Of a stretch of DNA of 5,074 nt, positions 1 to 5,074 are shown piece by piece. Source of the DNA: Actinomycetes bacterium (GTDB lineage: Bacteria > Actinomycetota > Actinomycetes > Propionibacteriales > Nocardioidaceae); the NCBI GenBank assembly GCA_023415395.1, contig JAEZKN010000598.1, positions 1-5,074 on the forward strand. Reading direction: 5' to 3'. Position numbers and translations under genes: made by a program. The notes under the pieces are model-generated. The model had not been told where the DNA came from. It worked only from the letters and a program-made list of their open reading frames with translations, and did no database searches. Numbering within the stretch: position 1 is the stretch's first letter; each line of letters starts with the position of its first letter.

Positions 1-1030
1 GGATGCGGTCGGCCCGCGGCGGGGCGGGGACCGGGCCCGAGGCCGCGTCCCGGGCGGGCTTCAGGCGCTGCTGCCGCTTGAGCCCGTGCTCGGCGGCGAC
101 CACGGACGAGCGGGAGATCGCCGCGGCCTCCTCGTAGAGGTCGACGTAGCCCTCGCGGAGCTGGTCGAGGGTCCGGTGCACCTCGGGGGTGTCGCCGCCG
201 GGCTCGGCCAGCTTGTTGAGCTCCTCCCAGGTCTGCCCCACGAGCTCGTGCAGCCGGGGCGGCAGGCCGAGGTCGTCGAGGGTCTGGTTCATCCGGCGCA
301 GGCTCGGGTCGACGAAGCGGTGCCCGTCGCGGATCGCCTCGCTCCGTGCGTGCAGCACGTGCTGGAGCTGGAGCTGCTCCCCGGCCTGCATGACCACGCG
401 CGTCCAGTCGTCGAGCAGGTCGGCGTACCGGACGAACACCCGGCCCCCGTCGGCGACGGACTCGCGGGTGGCCCGCTCGGTGTGCAGGAGCATGTTCAGC
501 CAGGACGCCGCGAGGTGCGCCGAGCCGAGGCGGTTCTGGTAGTAGGTCTGCTTGCTGCCGACCACCTCCGCGGGCGGGCGCAGCATCGTCGCGAAGACCG
601 GCGTCGCACCGGCGCGGATCGCCGCCACGCGCCACAGGCCGAGGAACCAGCTCAGCCGCGGGTCCTTGACGACCAGCTCCGGGTTGACCGCGAAGTGCTC
701 ACCGAGCCACTCGGCGGTCCGGATCCGCTCCTGCTCGCGCGTCGCGACCCGGCCGGTCTCGAACCACGCGTCCGGCCGCGAGTCGCTGACCTGGACGTTG
801 GCCTCGCGCAGCAGCCGGTCGTGGTGCTCGACGACCCACTGCGGCTCGGCGAAGCCCTTGGGGTTGGTCTCGTCCGCGGCCACCTCCGGCAGCGGCACGT
901 GCAGGCCCATGATCTTCATCAGCCCGGCCATCGTGCTGGTGCCGCTGCGGCCGGCGCCGGCGACGAAGAGGACCTTCCGCGGGTAGTCGGCGGGGTCGAC
1001 GGCGCTCGGATCGACGGCGGGGGCACTCAC
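1..1030 (-). CDS. Sulfotransferase family protein, partial (3' end outside window)
   Basis: Probably transfers a sulfuryl group from PAPS to a hydroxyl or amine on an unknown acceptor, in the cytoplasm. The 343 visible residues, read from GTG at 1030, show the two halves of a PAPS site. The 5'-phosphosulfate loop is at residues 22-33, FVAGAGRSGTST, right after a short hydrophobic strand. The 3'-phosphate element is R151 with S159 in LRPPAEVVGSK, the same eight-residue spacing as the Arg/Ser pair of classical sulfotransferases. VVKDPRLSWFL (120-130) is also typical of bacterial members. The end after about residue 318 is rich in Lys, Arg, Pro and Ala and looks disordered; no stop is reached by base 1. 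The GTG start is the only reasonable one: an in-frame TAG lies a few codons upstream and the P-loop follows within about 20 residues. It is divergent from a glycosyltransferase 34 bases away, which suggests glycan sulfation, but the acceptor cannot be read from sequence. The family call is firm; the substrate is unknown. Confidence 0.88.
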   Translation of the reverse strand, partial: MSAPAVDPSAVDPADYPRKVLFVAGAGRSGTSTMAGLMKIMGLHVPLPEVAADETNPKGFAEPQWVVEHHDRLLREANVQVSDSRPDAWFETGRVATREQERIRTAEWLGEHFAVNPELVVKDPRLSWFLGLWRVAAIRAGATPVFATMLRPPAEVVGSKQTYYQNRLGSAHLAASWLNMLLHTERATRESVADGGRVFVRYADLLDDWTRVVMQAGEQLQLQHVLHARSEAIRDGHRFVDPSLRRMNQTLDDLGLPPRLHELVGQTWEELNKLAEPGGDTPEVHRTLDQLREGYVDLYEEAAAISRSSVVAAEHGLKRQQRLKPARDAASGPVPAPPRADRI

Positions 1031-1038
1031 GGTCCCGA

Positions 1039-1044
1039 ACTCTA
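1039..1044 (-). promoter_or_regulatory. Candidate -10 box of a leaderless promoter for the sulfotransferase
   Basis: The minus strand reads TAGAGT, matching the actinobacterial TANNNT consensus, with 8 bases before the GTG start at 1030. No Shine-Dalgarno sequence precedes that GTG, so transcription starting at or next to the start codon fits. I see no convincing -35 hexamer; TTCATG at 1064-1069 is a weak match with a 19-base spacer and would overlap the first codons of the opposite gene. Confidence 0.45.
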
Positions 1045-1052
1045 ACCGTCGC

Positions 1053-1058
1053 TACCGT
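1053..1058 (+). promoter_or_regulatory. Candidate -10 box of a leaderless promoter for the glycosyltransferase
   Basis: TACCGT matches TANNNT and ends 6 bases before the ATG at 1065, so the A of the start codon is a natural transcription start (box at -12 to -7). No Shine-Dalgarno sequence is present. The expected -35 position falls at the start codon of the opposite sulfotransferase gene and does not resemble TTGACA. Confidence 0.5.
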
Positions 1059-1064
1059 GGGGCC

Positions 1065-2174
1065 ATGAAGTTCGGGCGGCGCTCCCCGCTGGTCAGCGTG
1101 GTGATCCCCGTCCACAACGTCGAGGACTACCTGCGCGAGGCCCTCGACAGCGTCCTGGGCCAGACCCACCGCGAGCTCGACGTCGTGCTCGTCGACGACG
1201 GCTCGACCGACGGCTCCGGCGCGATCGCCGACGAGTACGCCGCCCGCGACCGCCGCGTCCGCGCGGTGCACACCGAGAACCGGGGGCTGGGCGCCGCCCG
1301 CAACGAGGGCCTGCGCCACGTGCGCGGCGAGCTGCTGGCCTTCGCCGACTCCGACGACGTGGTGCCGCCCACGGCGTACGCGACGATGGTCAAGCAGCAG
1401 AAGGCCACCGGCGCGGACTTCGTCACCGGCTCGGTCGCGCGCTGGGAGGACGGCGGGCTGGTCGAGCTGCCGTGGATGCGGCGGCTCCACCGCGAGGCCC
1501 GGGCGGTCCGCCTGGAGGACCATCCCGAGATCCTGGGCGACGTCTTCGCCTGGAACAAGCTCTTCCGGCGGGAGTTCTGGGACGCTGCGCAGCTGAGCTG
1601 GCCCGAGCGGATCCGCTACGAGGACCAGCCGACGACGACCGAGGCCTACGCGAAGGCCCGTCTCTTCGCCGTGGTCCCGGACGTCGTCTACCACTGGCGG
1701 ATCCGGCACGACGGCTCCTCGATCACCCAGCAGCGCTCCTCGCTCGACGACCTGCGCGACCGCTGGGCGACCAAGCGGATGGCGCTGGCGACCGTGGACG
1801 CCTACGGATCGGACCGGGTCCGCACGATGTTCGTCGACCGGGTCCTGGCCGGCGACCTGCACCGCTACTTCGTCGAGATCCCGGGCTGCTCGGACGCCTG
1901 GTGGGACCTGCTCGCCGCGGGCGTCTCCGAGTTCTGGTCCGAGCGCTCGCTGGTGCACTCCGGGCTGCCTCCCGTGCACCGCCTCACCGGCTGGCTGGTC
2001 GAGCAGGGACGCCGGGAGGATGCCGCCGCCGTGATGGCGCACGTCGCCGAGGTCGGTGGCCCGATGCCGCAGGTCCGCGACGAGGCAGGGCCGCGGATCG
2101 ACGTGCCGGTCATCGATCCGGCGAGCGTCGACCGCGCGGCCCTGGCGCTGCGGGACTTCGAGGCGAAGGTCTAG
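1065..2174 (+). CDS. Family 2 glycosyltransferase (GT-A fold)
   Basis: Cytoplasmic or membrane-associated transferase that moves a sugar from a nucleotide-sugar donor to an acceptor, probably in cell-surface glycan or teichoic-acid-like polymer synthesis. The 369 residues open with the GT2 core strand SVVIPVHNVEDYL (11-23), then VDDGSTDGS (43-51) for nucleotide binding, GLGAARNEGL (74-83), and the metal-binding DxD at D95-S96-D97 in FADSDD. WNKLFRREFW (163-172) and RYEDQP (184-189) follow; E186-D187 is the likely catalytic-base region. HWRIRHDGSSIT (210-221) ends the catalytic part, and about 150 mostly helical residues without membrane segments come after it. From memory of the family, the pattern DSDDVVPP, AWNKLFRR, YED, WR-SIT resembles the N-terminal half of actinobacterial proteins that join GT2 to a CDP-glycerol glycerophosphotransferase. 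Here that second half is absent. ATG 1065 is the only start consistent with the N-terminal strand. Its stop lies 4 bases from the stop of the convergent binding-protein gene. Donor and acceptor are unknown. Confidence 0.92.
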   Translation: MKFGRRSPLVSVVIPVHNVEDYLREALDSVLGQTHRELDVVLVDDGSTDGSGAIADEYAARDRRVRAVHTENRGLGAARNEGLRHVRGELLAFADSDDVVPPTAYATMVKQQKATGADFVTGSVARWEDGGLVELPWMRRLHREARAVRLEDHPEILGDVFAWNKLFRREFWDAAQLSWPERIRYEDQPTTTEAYAKARLFAVVPDVVYHWRIRHDGSSITQQRSSLDDLRDRWATKRMALATVDAYGSDRVRTMFVDRVLAGDLHRYFVEIPGCSDAWWDLLAAGVSEFWSERSLVHSGLPPVHRLTGWLVEQGRREDAAAVMAHVAEVGGPMPQVRDEAGPRIDVPVIDPASVDRAALALRDFEAKV

Positions 2175-2178
2175 GGCG

Positions 2179-3132
2179 TCAGCCCAGCAGGCCCTCGTCC
2201 TCGAGGAACTGGCGCGCGACGTCCTCGGGCTTCTGCCGGTCGACCGCCACCTGGCCGTTGAGCTCGGTGAGCTTCTCCGTGGTGAGCGCCGCCATCAGCC
2301 CGTTGAGCACGTCGGCGACGTCGGGGTGGGCGTCGAGGAACTCGGTGGAGACCGCCGGGACGAGGTTCTGCGCCGGCTGGATCTGCTTGTCGTCCTCGAG
2401 GACGACCAGGCCCTGCGACTCCAGCGTGCCGTCGGTGGTGCTGGTCAGGCCGAGCTGGGACTCGCCGTCGAGCACGGACTGGTAGGTCTGGTCGCTGGCG
2501 TAGCCCAGCGGGAGCACCTTGGTGATGTCGATGCCGTACTGGTCGGTCAGCCCGCCCTCGCAGTCCAGGCGACCCTCGCAGTCGGGCGCGGCCGCGAGGA
2601 CCACGGACTTGCCCTCGAGGTCGGAGAGCTTGGTGACGCCCTCGGACTCGGAGTACTCCTGGGTCACGAAGAACGCGTTGGTGTCGGTCGCCTCGGAGGT
2701 GTCGAGGAGCGTGATGCCCGCGTCGTCGAGGAGGGACTTGCCCTGCTCGGCGAGCTCGGCGCCGTCGCCGGCCTCGAAGGGCTCGGCCTTGGCCCCGTTG
2801 GCCTTGGCGTTGAGGAAGTTCACGATGCCGCCGACGTACTCCGGGACGACGTCGACGTCACCGGGGAAGGTCGCCATGTAGGCGTCGCGGGTGTCGACCA
2901 GCTTCACGTTCGTCGTGTAGCCGGCGTCGGTCAGGAGCTCGTCGTACATCGCGGCGACGATGGCCGCCTCGGTGAACGCCTGGCCCGAGATGTTGACCGG
3001 GCCCTGGTCGGCCTGGGCGGAGGACTCGTCGTCGCTCGCCTCCGGCTCGTCGAGGTCGTCACCGGCACACGCGGTGGCGAGGAGGAGGGAGCCGACGGCG
3101 AGCACCGCGGCGAGGGAACGTCGTACCTGCAT
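2179..3132 (-). CDS. Glycine betaine/choline-type ABC transporter substrate-binding lipoprotein (OpuAC family)
   Basis: Extracellular membrane-anchored receptor of the neighbouring importer, which binds a quaternary-ammonium or related compatible solute and passes it to the permeases. The 317 residues start with a lipoprotein signal peptide: MQVRR, a hydrophobic stretch, then LATAC with the acylated cysteine at C22. An acidic linker (about 24-44, many Asp and Glu) tethers the domain to the membrane. The OpuAC domain follows: VNISGQAFTEAAIVAAMYDELL (read from 46), VDVVPEYVGG (93-102), SDLEGKSVVLAA (170-181), LDGESQLGLTSTTDG (221-235), and the closing LNGQVAVDRQKPEDVARQFL (291-310). C185 and C191 in a repeated DCEG unit probably form a disulfide in the loop between the lobes. 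Length is normal for the family. ATG 3132 is supported by a good ribosome binding site 7 bases upstream and by the signal peptide. It is the last gene of a three-gene minus-strand run. The exact ligand (betaine, choline, carnitine, proline) cannot be told from sequence. Confidence 0.93.
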   Translation of the reverse strand: MQVRRSLAAVLAVGSLLLATACAGDDLDEPEASDDESSAQADQGPVNISGQAFTEAAIVAAMYDELLTDAGYTTNVKLVDTRDAYMATFPGDVDVVPEYVGGIVNFLNAKANGAKAEPFEAGDGAELAEQGKSLLDDAGITLLDTSEATDTNAFFVTQEYSESEGVTKLSDLEGKSVVLAAAPDCEGRLDCEGGLTDQYGIDITKVLPLGYASDQTYQSVLDGESQLGLTSTTDGTLESQGLVVLEDDKQIQPAQNLVPAVSTEFLDAHPDVADVLNGLMAALTTEKLTELNGQVAVDRQKPEDVARQFLEDEGLLG

Positions 3133-3136
3133 CTGC

Positions 3137-3174
3137 GTGTCCTTCTGTGTCCCGCGGAGGTGCCGCGCGTGTCC
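3137..3174 (-). repeat. Three copies of GGACAC in the gap before the binding-protein gene
   Basis: On the minus strand GGACAC occurs at 3169-3174, 3147-3152 and 3137-3142, i.e. 22 and 10 bases apart, close to two turns and one turn of the helix. The outer two copies extend to GGACACGC. The copy nearest the gene overlaps the ribosome binding site. A short inverted repeat, CGCGG/CCGCG with a 5-base loop (3153-3167), lies between the first and second copies. Whether this is an operator, an mRNA element or chance is unknown. Confidence 0.35.
3140..3146 (-). promoter_or_regulatory. Ribosome binding site of the substrate-binding protein
   Basis: The minus strand reads AGAAGGA, 7 bases before ATG 3132. 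It fixes the start and suggests this gene is translated from a message that begins upstream, in contrast to the leaderless unit-heading genes of this window. Confidence 0.7.
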
Positions 3175-3183
3175 GGATCGTGC

Positions 3184-3957
3184 TCACGGTCGACGGGAGT
3201 CGGCCGCCTCGGTAACCATAGGTCGGTCCGCCGACATTCCCCGATGACGTTTCGGTCTCGGTTTCGCCGGGTCCCGTGGGGTCGGGTCGACCGCCCGCTG
3301 GAGGCGGGAGGCGACCAGCTCCAGCAGCAGCGCGACCGCCGCGACCACGATCGCCCCGGCGATCCCCTTGCCGTAGTTGGTGCGGTAGAAGCCGTCGGTG
3401 ATGACCGTGCCCAGGCCCGGGCCGGCGACCAGGGCGGCGATGGTCGCGGTGGCCCAGACCTGCACCAGCGCCAGGCGCAGCCCCAGCGCGACGAGCGGGG
3501 CGGCCAGCGGCAGCTCGACCTTCCAGAACTTCTGCGTCCCGGTCATCCCCATGCCGTCCGCGGACTGCCGCACGAACGGCGAGACCTCCCGGATGCCGAC
3601 GTAGGCGTTGGTGATGATCGGCGGCAGCGCGAAGAGCGTCAGCGCGATGATCGTGGCCAGGCCGGCACGGCCGTAGGGGCCGAAGCCCGCGGTGCCCGGC
3701 CAGTCCGCGGTCACCAGCAGGGCGAGCAGGGCGAACGTCGGGATCGCCCGTCCGACGTTGGAGATGTTGATCGCGAGGAAGCCGCCCCGGCCGAGGTGGC
3801 CCAGCCACAGCGCGATCGGGAGGCCGACCACCGAGGCGGCGAGCAGCGCGGTGAGGCTGAGCAGGAGCTGCTGGAGCAGCAGCCGGAGCATGCCGTTCGA
3901 GCCGGTCCAGCTCGACAGCGTCGTGAGGTACTCCCACGCGTCGCCGACGACGGTCAT
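3184..3957 (-). CDS. ABC transporter permease, glycine betaine/choline type (second permease)
   Basis: Integral membrane subunit that pairs with the permease encoded just upstream to form the solute channel. The 257 residues hold about five membrane segments: roughly 26-52, 68-84, 98-118, 152-178 and 198-218. The cytoplasmic EAA loop that contacts the ATPase lies between the third and fourth: VRQSADGMGMTG (129-140) followed by FWKVELPLAAPLV (144-156), with the usual Gly-Met-Gly and Glu-Leu-Pro. NVGRAIPTFALLALL (67-81) is typical of OpuCB/OpuCD-type permeases. The last 37 or so residues form a Pro- and Arg/Lys-rich cytoplasmic tail outside the family core. ATG 3957 is chosen because it overlaps the upstream stop as ATGA and has GGGAGG 8 bases upstream; the frame stays open far upstream, but that region codes for the first permease in another frame. 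The overlap implies translational coupling and similar amounts of the two permeases. Confidence 0.92.
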   Translation of the reverse strand: MTVVGDAWEYLTTLSSWTGSNGMLRLLLQQLLLSLTALLAASVVGLPIALWLGHLGRGGFLAINISNVGRAIPTFALLALLVTADWPGTAGFGPYGRAGLATIIALTLFALPPIITNAYVGIREVSPFVRQSADGMGMTGTQKFWKVELPLAAPLVALGLRLALVQVWATATIAALVAGPGLGTVITDGFYRTNYGKGIAGAIVVAAVALLLELVASRLQRAVDPTPRDPAKPRPKRHRGMSADRPMVTEAADSRRP

Positions 3958-4664
3958 GCGCTCCGCCTCCCGTGGGTCCACGGGGTGACCAGCCACTGGG
4001 CACCGACGATGACCACGTCCAGGACGACCGCCAGCACCACGCAGAGGATCGACGCCGTCATCAGCTCGGCCCGGAAGTTGGTGGTGACCCCGTCCTTGAT
4101 GAGGTTGCCCAGCCCGCCGTAGGCCACGAGCGAGCCGACCGTCGTCAGCGCGACCGTCGAGACCGTGGCCACCCGCAGGCCGGCCATCATCACCGGCGTC
4201 GCCAGGGGGAGCTCGACGCGGAAGAGCCGCCGCGTCGCGCCGTACCCGAGGCCGGTCGCGGACTCGCGGACCTCGGCGGGCACACCGCGGAAGCCCTCGA
4301 GCATGCTGCGCACCAGGATGGTCAGTGCGTAGAGCGCGAGGCCGATCACCACGGTGGTCGCCGAGAGGCCGGTGAAGGGGACGAGCAGCGGGAAGAGTGC
4401 GAGCGACGGGATCGTGTAGACCGCGGTCGTGGCCGCGAGGATCGTCGTCTCGAGCCGGGGGATCCGCCGGGCGAGCAGCGCGAGCGGGAACGCGACGAGG
4501 ACCCCGAGCAGCACCGCGGCCACGGTGATGGCGAGGTGCTGGAGCGTCGCGTCGACGATCTCCTGCTGGTAGTCCTTCACGTAGGCCGCGCAGAACCACT
4601 CGTTGGTGAGCCGGCTGTAGCAGCTCGGTTCGGCTGTGGCCGCGGGAGTCCCGAGTAGGGTCAC
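3954..4664 (-). CDS. ABC transporter permease, glycine betaine/choline type (first permease)
   Basis: Membrane subunit of the same importer. Read from GTG 4664 it has 236 residues: an N-terminal segment with C15 and C25 (SCYSRLTNEWFC), then about five membrane segments near 44-66, 78-98, 103-121, 154-180 and 204-226. TTAVYTIPSLALFPLL (79-94) is the family-typical second segment. The EAA loop is VRESATGLGYGATRRLFRVELPLATP (starts at 132), with conserved Gly-Leu-Gly and Glu-Leu-Pro. GSLVAYGGLGNLI (177-189) matches the usual end of the fourth segment. The EAA loop must be cytoplasmic, so five segments put the N-terminus outside, where the cysteines could form a disulfide. GTG 4664 is preferred because the only other upstream start in frame is an ATG deep inside the divergent ATPase gene, and an internal GTG at AAYVKDY would remove the Cys segment. 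No Shine-Dalgarno sequence precedes it. The stop TGA overlaps the next ATG. Confidence 0.9.
   Translation of the reverse strand: MTLLGTPAATAEPSCYSRLTNEWFCAAYVKDYQQEIVDATLQHLAITVAAVLLGVLVAFPLALLARRIPRLETTILAATTAVYTIPSLALFPLLVPFTGLSATTVVIGLALYALTILVRSMLEGFRGVPAEVRESATGLGYGATRRLFRVELPLATPVMMAGLRVATVSTVALTTVGSLVAYGGLGNLIKDGVTTNFRAELMTASILCVVLAVVLDVVIVGAQWLVTPWTHGRRSA
3966..3971 (-). promoter_or_regulatory. Ribosome binding site of the second permease, inside the first permease gene
   Basis: The minus strand reads GGGAGG, 8 bases before ATG 3957, within the final codons of the upstream permease. Together with the ATGA overlap it decides the start of the downstream gene. Confidence 0.65.
4656..4661 (+). 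promoter_or_regulatory. Candidate -10 box of a leaderless promoter for the ATP-binding subunit
   Basis: TAGGGT matches TANNNT and ends 6 bases before ATG 4668, the same geometry as the box before the glycosyltransferase. The box sits inside the first codons of the divergent permease gene. No clear -35 hexamer is visible. Confidence 0.5.
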
Positions 4665-4667
4665 CGC

Positions 4668-5074
4668 ATGGACGGTACCGGTTCCGCGACCGCAGACCCC
4701 ATGATCCGGCTCGCGGGTGTCGGCAAGACCTACGACGACGGCACGGTCGCGGTGCACGAGCTCGACCTCGAGGTCGGGCGCGGCGAGCTGGTCTGCCTGG
4801 TCGGCCCGTCGGGCTGCGGGAAGTCCACGACGCTGAAGATGATCAACCGGCTGATCGAGCCCTCGACCGGGCGGATCGAGATCGACGGGCAGGACGTCAC
4901 CGGGCAGGACCCGGTCCGGCTGCGTCGCGGGATCGGCTACGTCATCCAGCAGGTCGGCCTCTTCCCGCACCAGAAGGTGCAGGCCAACGTGATGACCGTG
5001 CCGCTGCTCTACGGCGAGCCGCGCTCCTCGGCCCGCAAGCGGGCCGACGCCCTGCGCGAGCGCGTCGGGCTCCG
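4668..5074 (+). CDS. Glycine betaine/choline-type ABC transporter ATP-binding subunit, partial (3' end outside window)
   Basis: Cytoplasmic ATPase that powers the importer encoded on the other strand. The 135 complete codons visible cover the start of the nucleotide-binding domain: the A-loop tyrosine Y22 in KTYDDGTVAV, Walker A GPSGCGKST (46-54), then TLKMINRLIEPSTGRI (55-70) and IDGQDV (72-77), which are characteristic of the OpuAA/OpuCA/ProV/OsmV subgroup. The Q-loop is YVIQQVGLFPH (91-101), with Q94 as the likely Q-loop glutamine; the IQQxGLFPH form is typical of betaine/choline ATPases. The signature motif, Walker B and any C-terminal CBS domains lie beyond the window. ATG 4668 is chosen because a TANNNT box sits 6 bases upstream. 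ATG 4701 (codon 12, MIRLAGVGKTY) matches the usual family N-terminus but has neither ribosome binding site nor -10 box. The gene is divergent from its permease partners, with start codons 3 bases apart. Confidence 0.92.
   Translation, partial: MDGTGSATADPMIRLAGVGKTYDDGTVAVHELDLEVGRGELVCLVGPSGCGKSTTLKMINRLIEPSTGRIEIDGQDVTGQDPVRLRRGIGYVIQQVGLFPHQKVQANVMTVPLLYGEPRSSARKRADALRERVGL
4672..4677 (-). promoter_or_regulatory. Candidate -10 box of a leaderless promoter for the permease/binding-protein operon
   Basis: The minus strand reads TACCGT, a TANNNT match, 7 bases before GTG 4664. It lies inside codons 2-4 of the divergent ATPase gene and within an 8-base palindrome, CGGTACCG (4673-4680). No Shine-Dalgarno sequence is present, and no recognisable -35 hexamer is seen at the expected distance. 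Confidence 0.45.

Noticed and set aside
86..1045. Plus-strand open frame opposite the sulfotransferase
   Set aside because: The minus-strand frame carries a full PAPS-binding pattern; this one has only low-complexity sequence.
699..2042. 447-codon minus-strand open frame across the sulfotransferase and glycosyltransferase
   Set aside because: It overlaps both real genes in other frames and yields an Arg/Gly/Ala-rich product without motifs.
2174..2185. GGGC/GCCC hairpin as a bidirectional terminator
   Set aside because: The stem is only 4 base pairs and has no T-run on either strand, so it is not listed as a terminator.
2556..2583. Repeated DCEG unit in the binding protein as an internal duplication
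   Set aside because: The two cysteines fit a conserved paired-Cys loop of this family; a four-residue match is not evidence of duplication.
2056..4122. Very long plus-strand open frame (688 codons) opposite the binding protein and permeases
   Set aside because: It is the antisense shadow of three well-supported genes. Its product is full of Gly, Arg, Val, Glu and Asp runs with no recognisable domain, as expected from high-GC codon bias on the opposite strand.
3184..4599. Extended 471-residue version of the second permease
   Set aside because: The extra N-terminal part is an out-of-frame reading of the first permease gene; the ATGA overlap and ribosome binding site place the start at 3957.
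4673..4680. CGGTACCG palindrome as an operator
   Set aside because: Eight bases is short for an operator in GC-rich DNA, and the flanks do not extend the symmetry; it is mentioned only with the -10 box it contains.
3954..4970. Extended 338-residue version of the first permease starting inside the ATPase gene
   Set aside because: The additional residues are antisense to the Walker A region of the ATPase and have no membrane or transporter character; GTG 4664 gives a family-sized protein.

Overview
The window looks like ordinary chromosomal DNA from a high-GC Gram-positive bacterium. Third codon positions are almost all G or C, start codons include GTG, long open frames run on both strands, and unit-heading genes have TANNNT boxes placed for leaderless transcription. 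The style of the glycosyltransferase and of the betaine transporter suggests a Nocardioides-like actinomycete. That placement is inference only. I see no mobile element, CRISPR array, RNA gene or phage gene, and no gap longer than about 50 bases between genes.

Layout from left to right: (1) bases 1-1030, minus strand, a sulfotransferase whose 3' end is cut by the window edge; (2) 34 bases containing two back-to-back TANNNT boxes; (3) 1065-2174, plus strand, a family 2 glycosyltransferase; (4) a 4-base convergent gap; (5) 2179-3132, minus, a lipoprotein solute-binding protein of the glycine betaine/choline (OpuAC) family; (6) a 51-base gap; (7) 3184-3957, minus, a transporter permease; (8) 3954-4664, minus, a second permease overlapping the first by ATGA; (9) 4668-5074, plus, the ATP-binding subunit, cut by the right edge.

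Items 5 and 7-9 make up one OpuC/OsmU-type ABC importer for a compatible solute such as glycine betaine or choline. The lipoprotein captures the solute outside the membrane, the two permeases form the channel, and the ATPase drives it. Unusually, the ATPase gene is divergent from the other three, and the two start codons are only 3 bases apart. Each start has its candidate -10 box inside the other gene's coding sequence. Items 1 and 3 form a second divergent pair that may act on a surface glycan, which is inference.

A consistent pattern runs through the window. The four genes that head transcription units lack a convincing Shine-Dalgarno sequence and have TANNNT 6-8 bases before the start. 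The two genes inside the minus-strand operon have good ribosome binding sites instead. I found no clearly new system. The most interesting points are the tightly interlocked divergent promoters and the split layout of the transporter.
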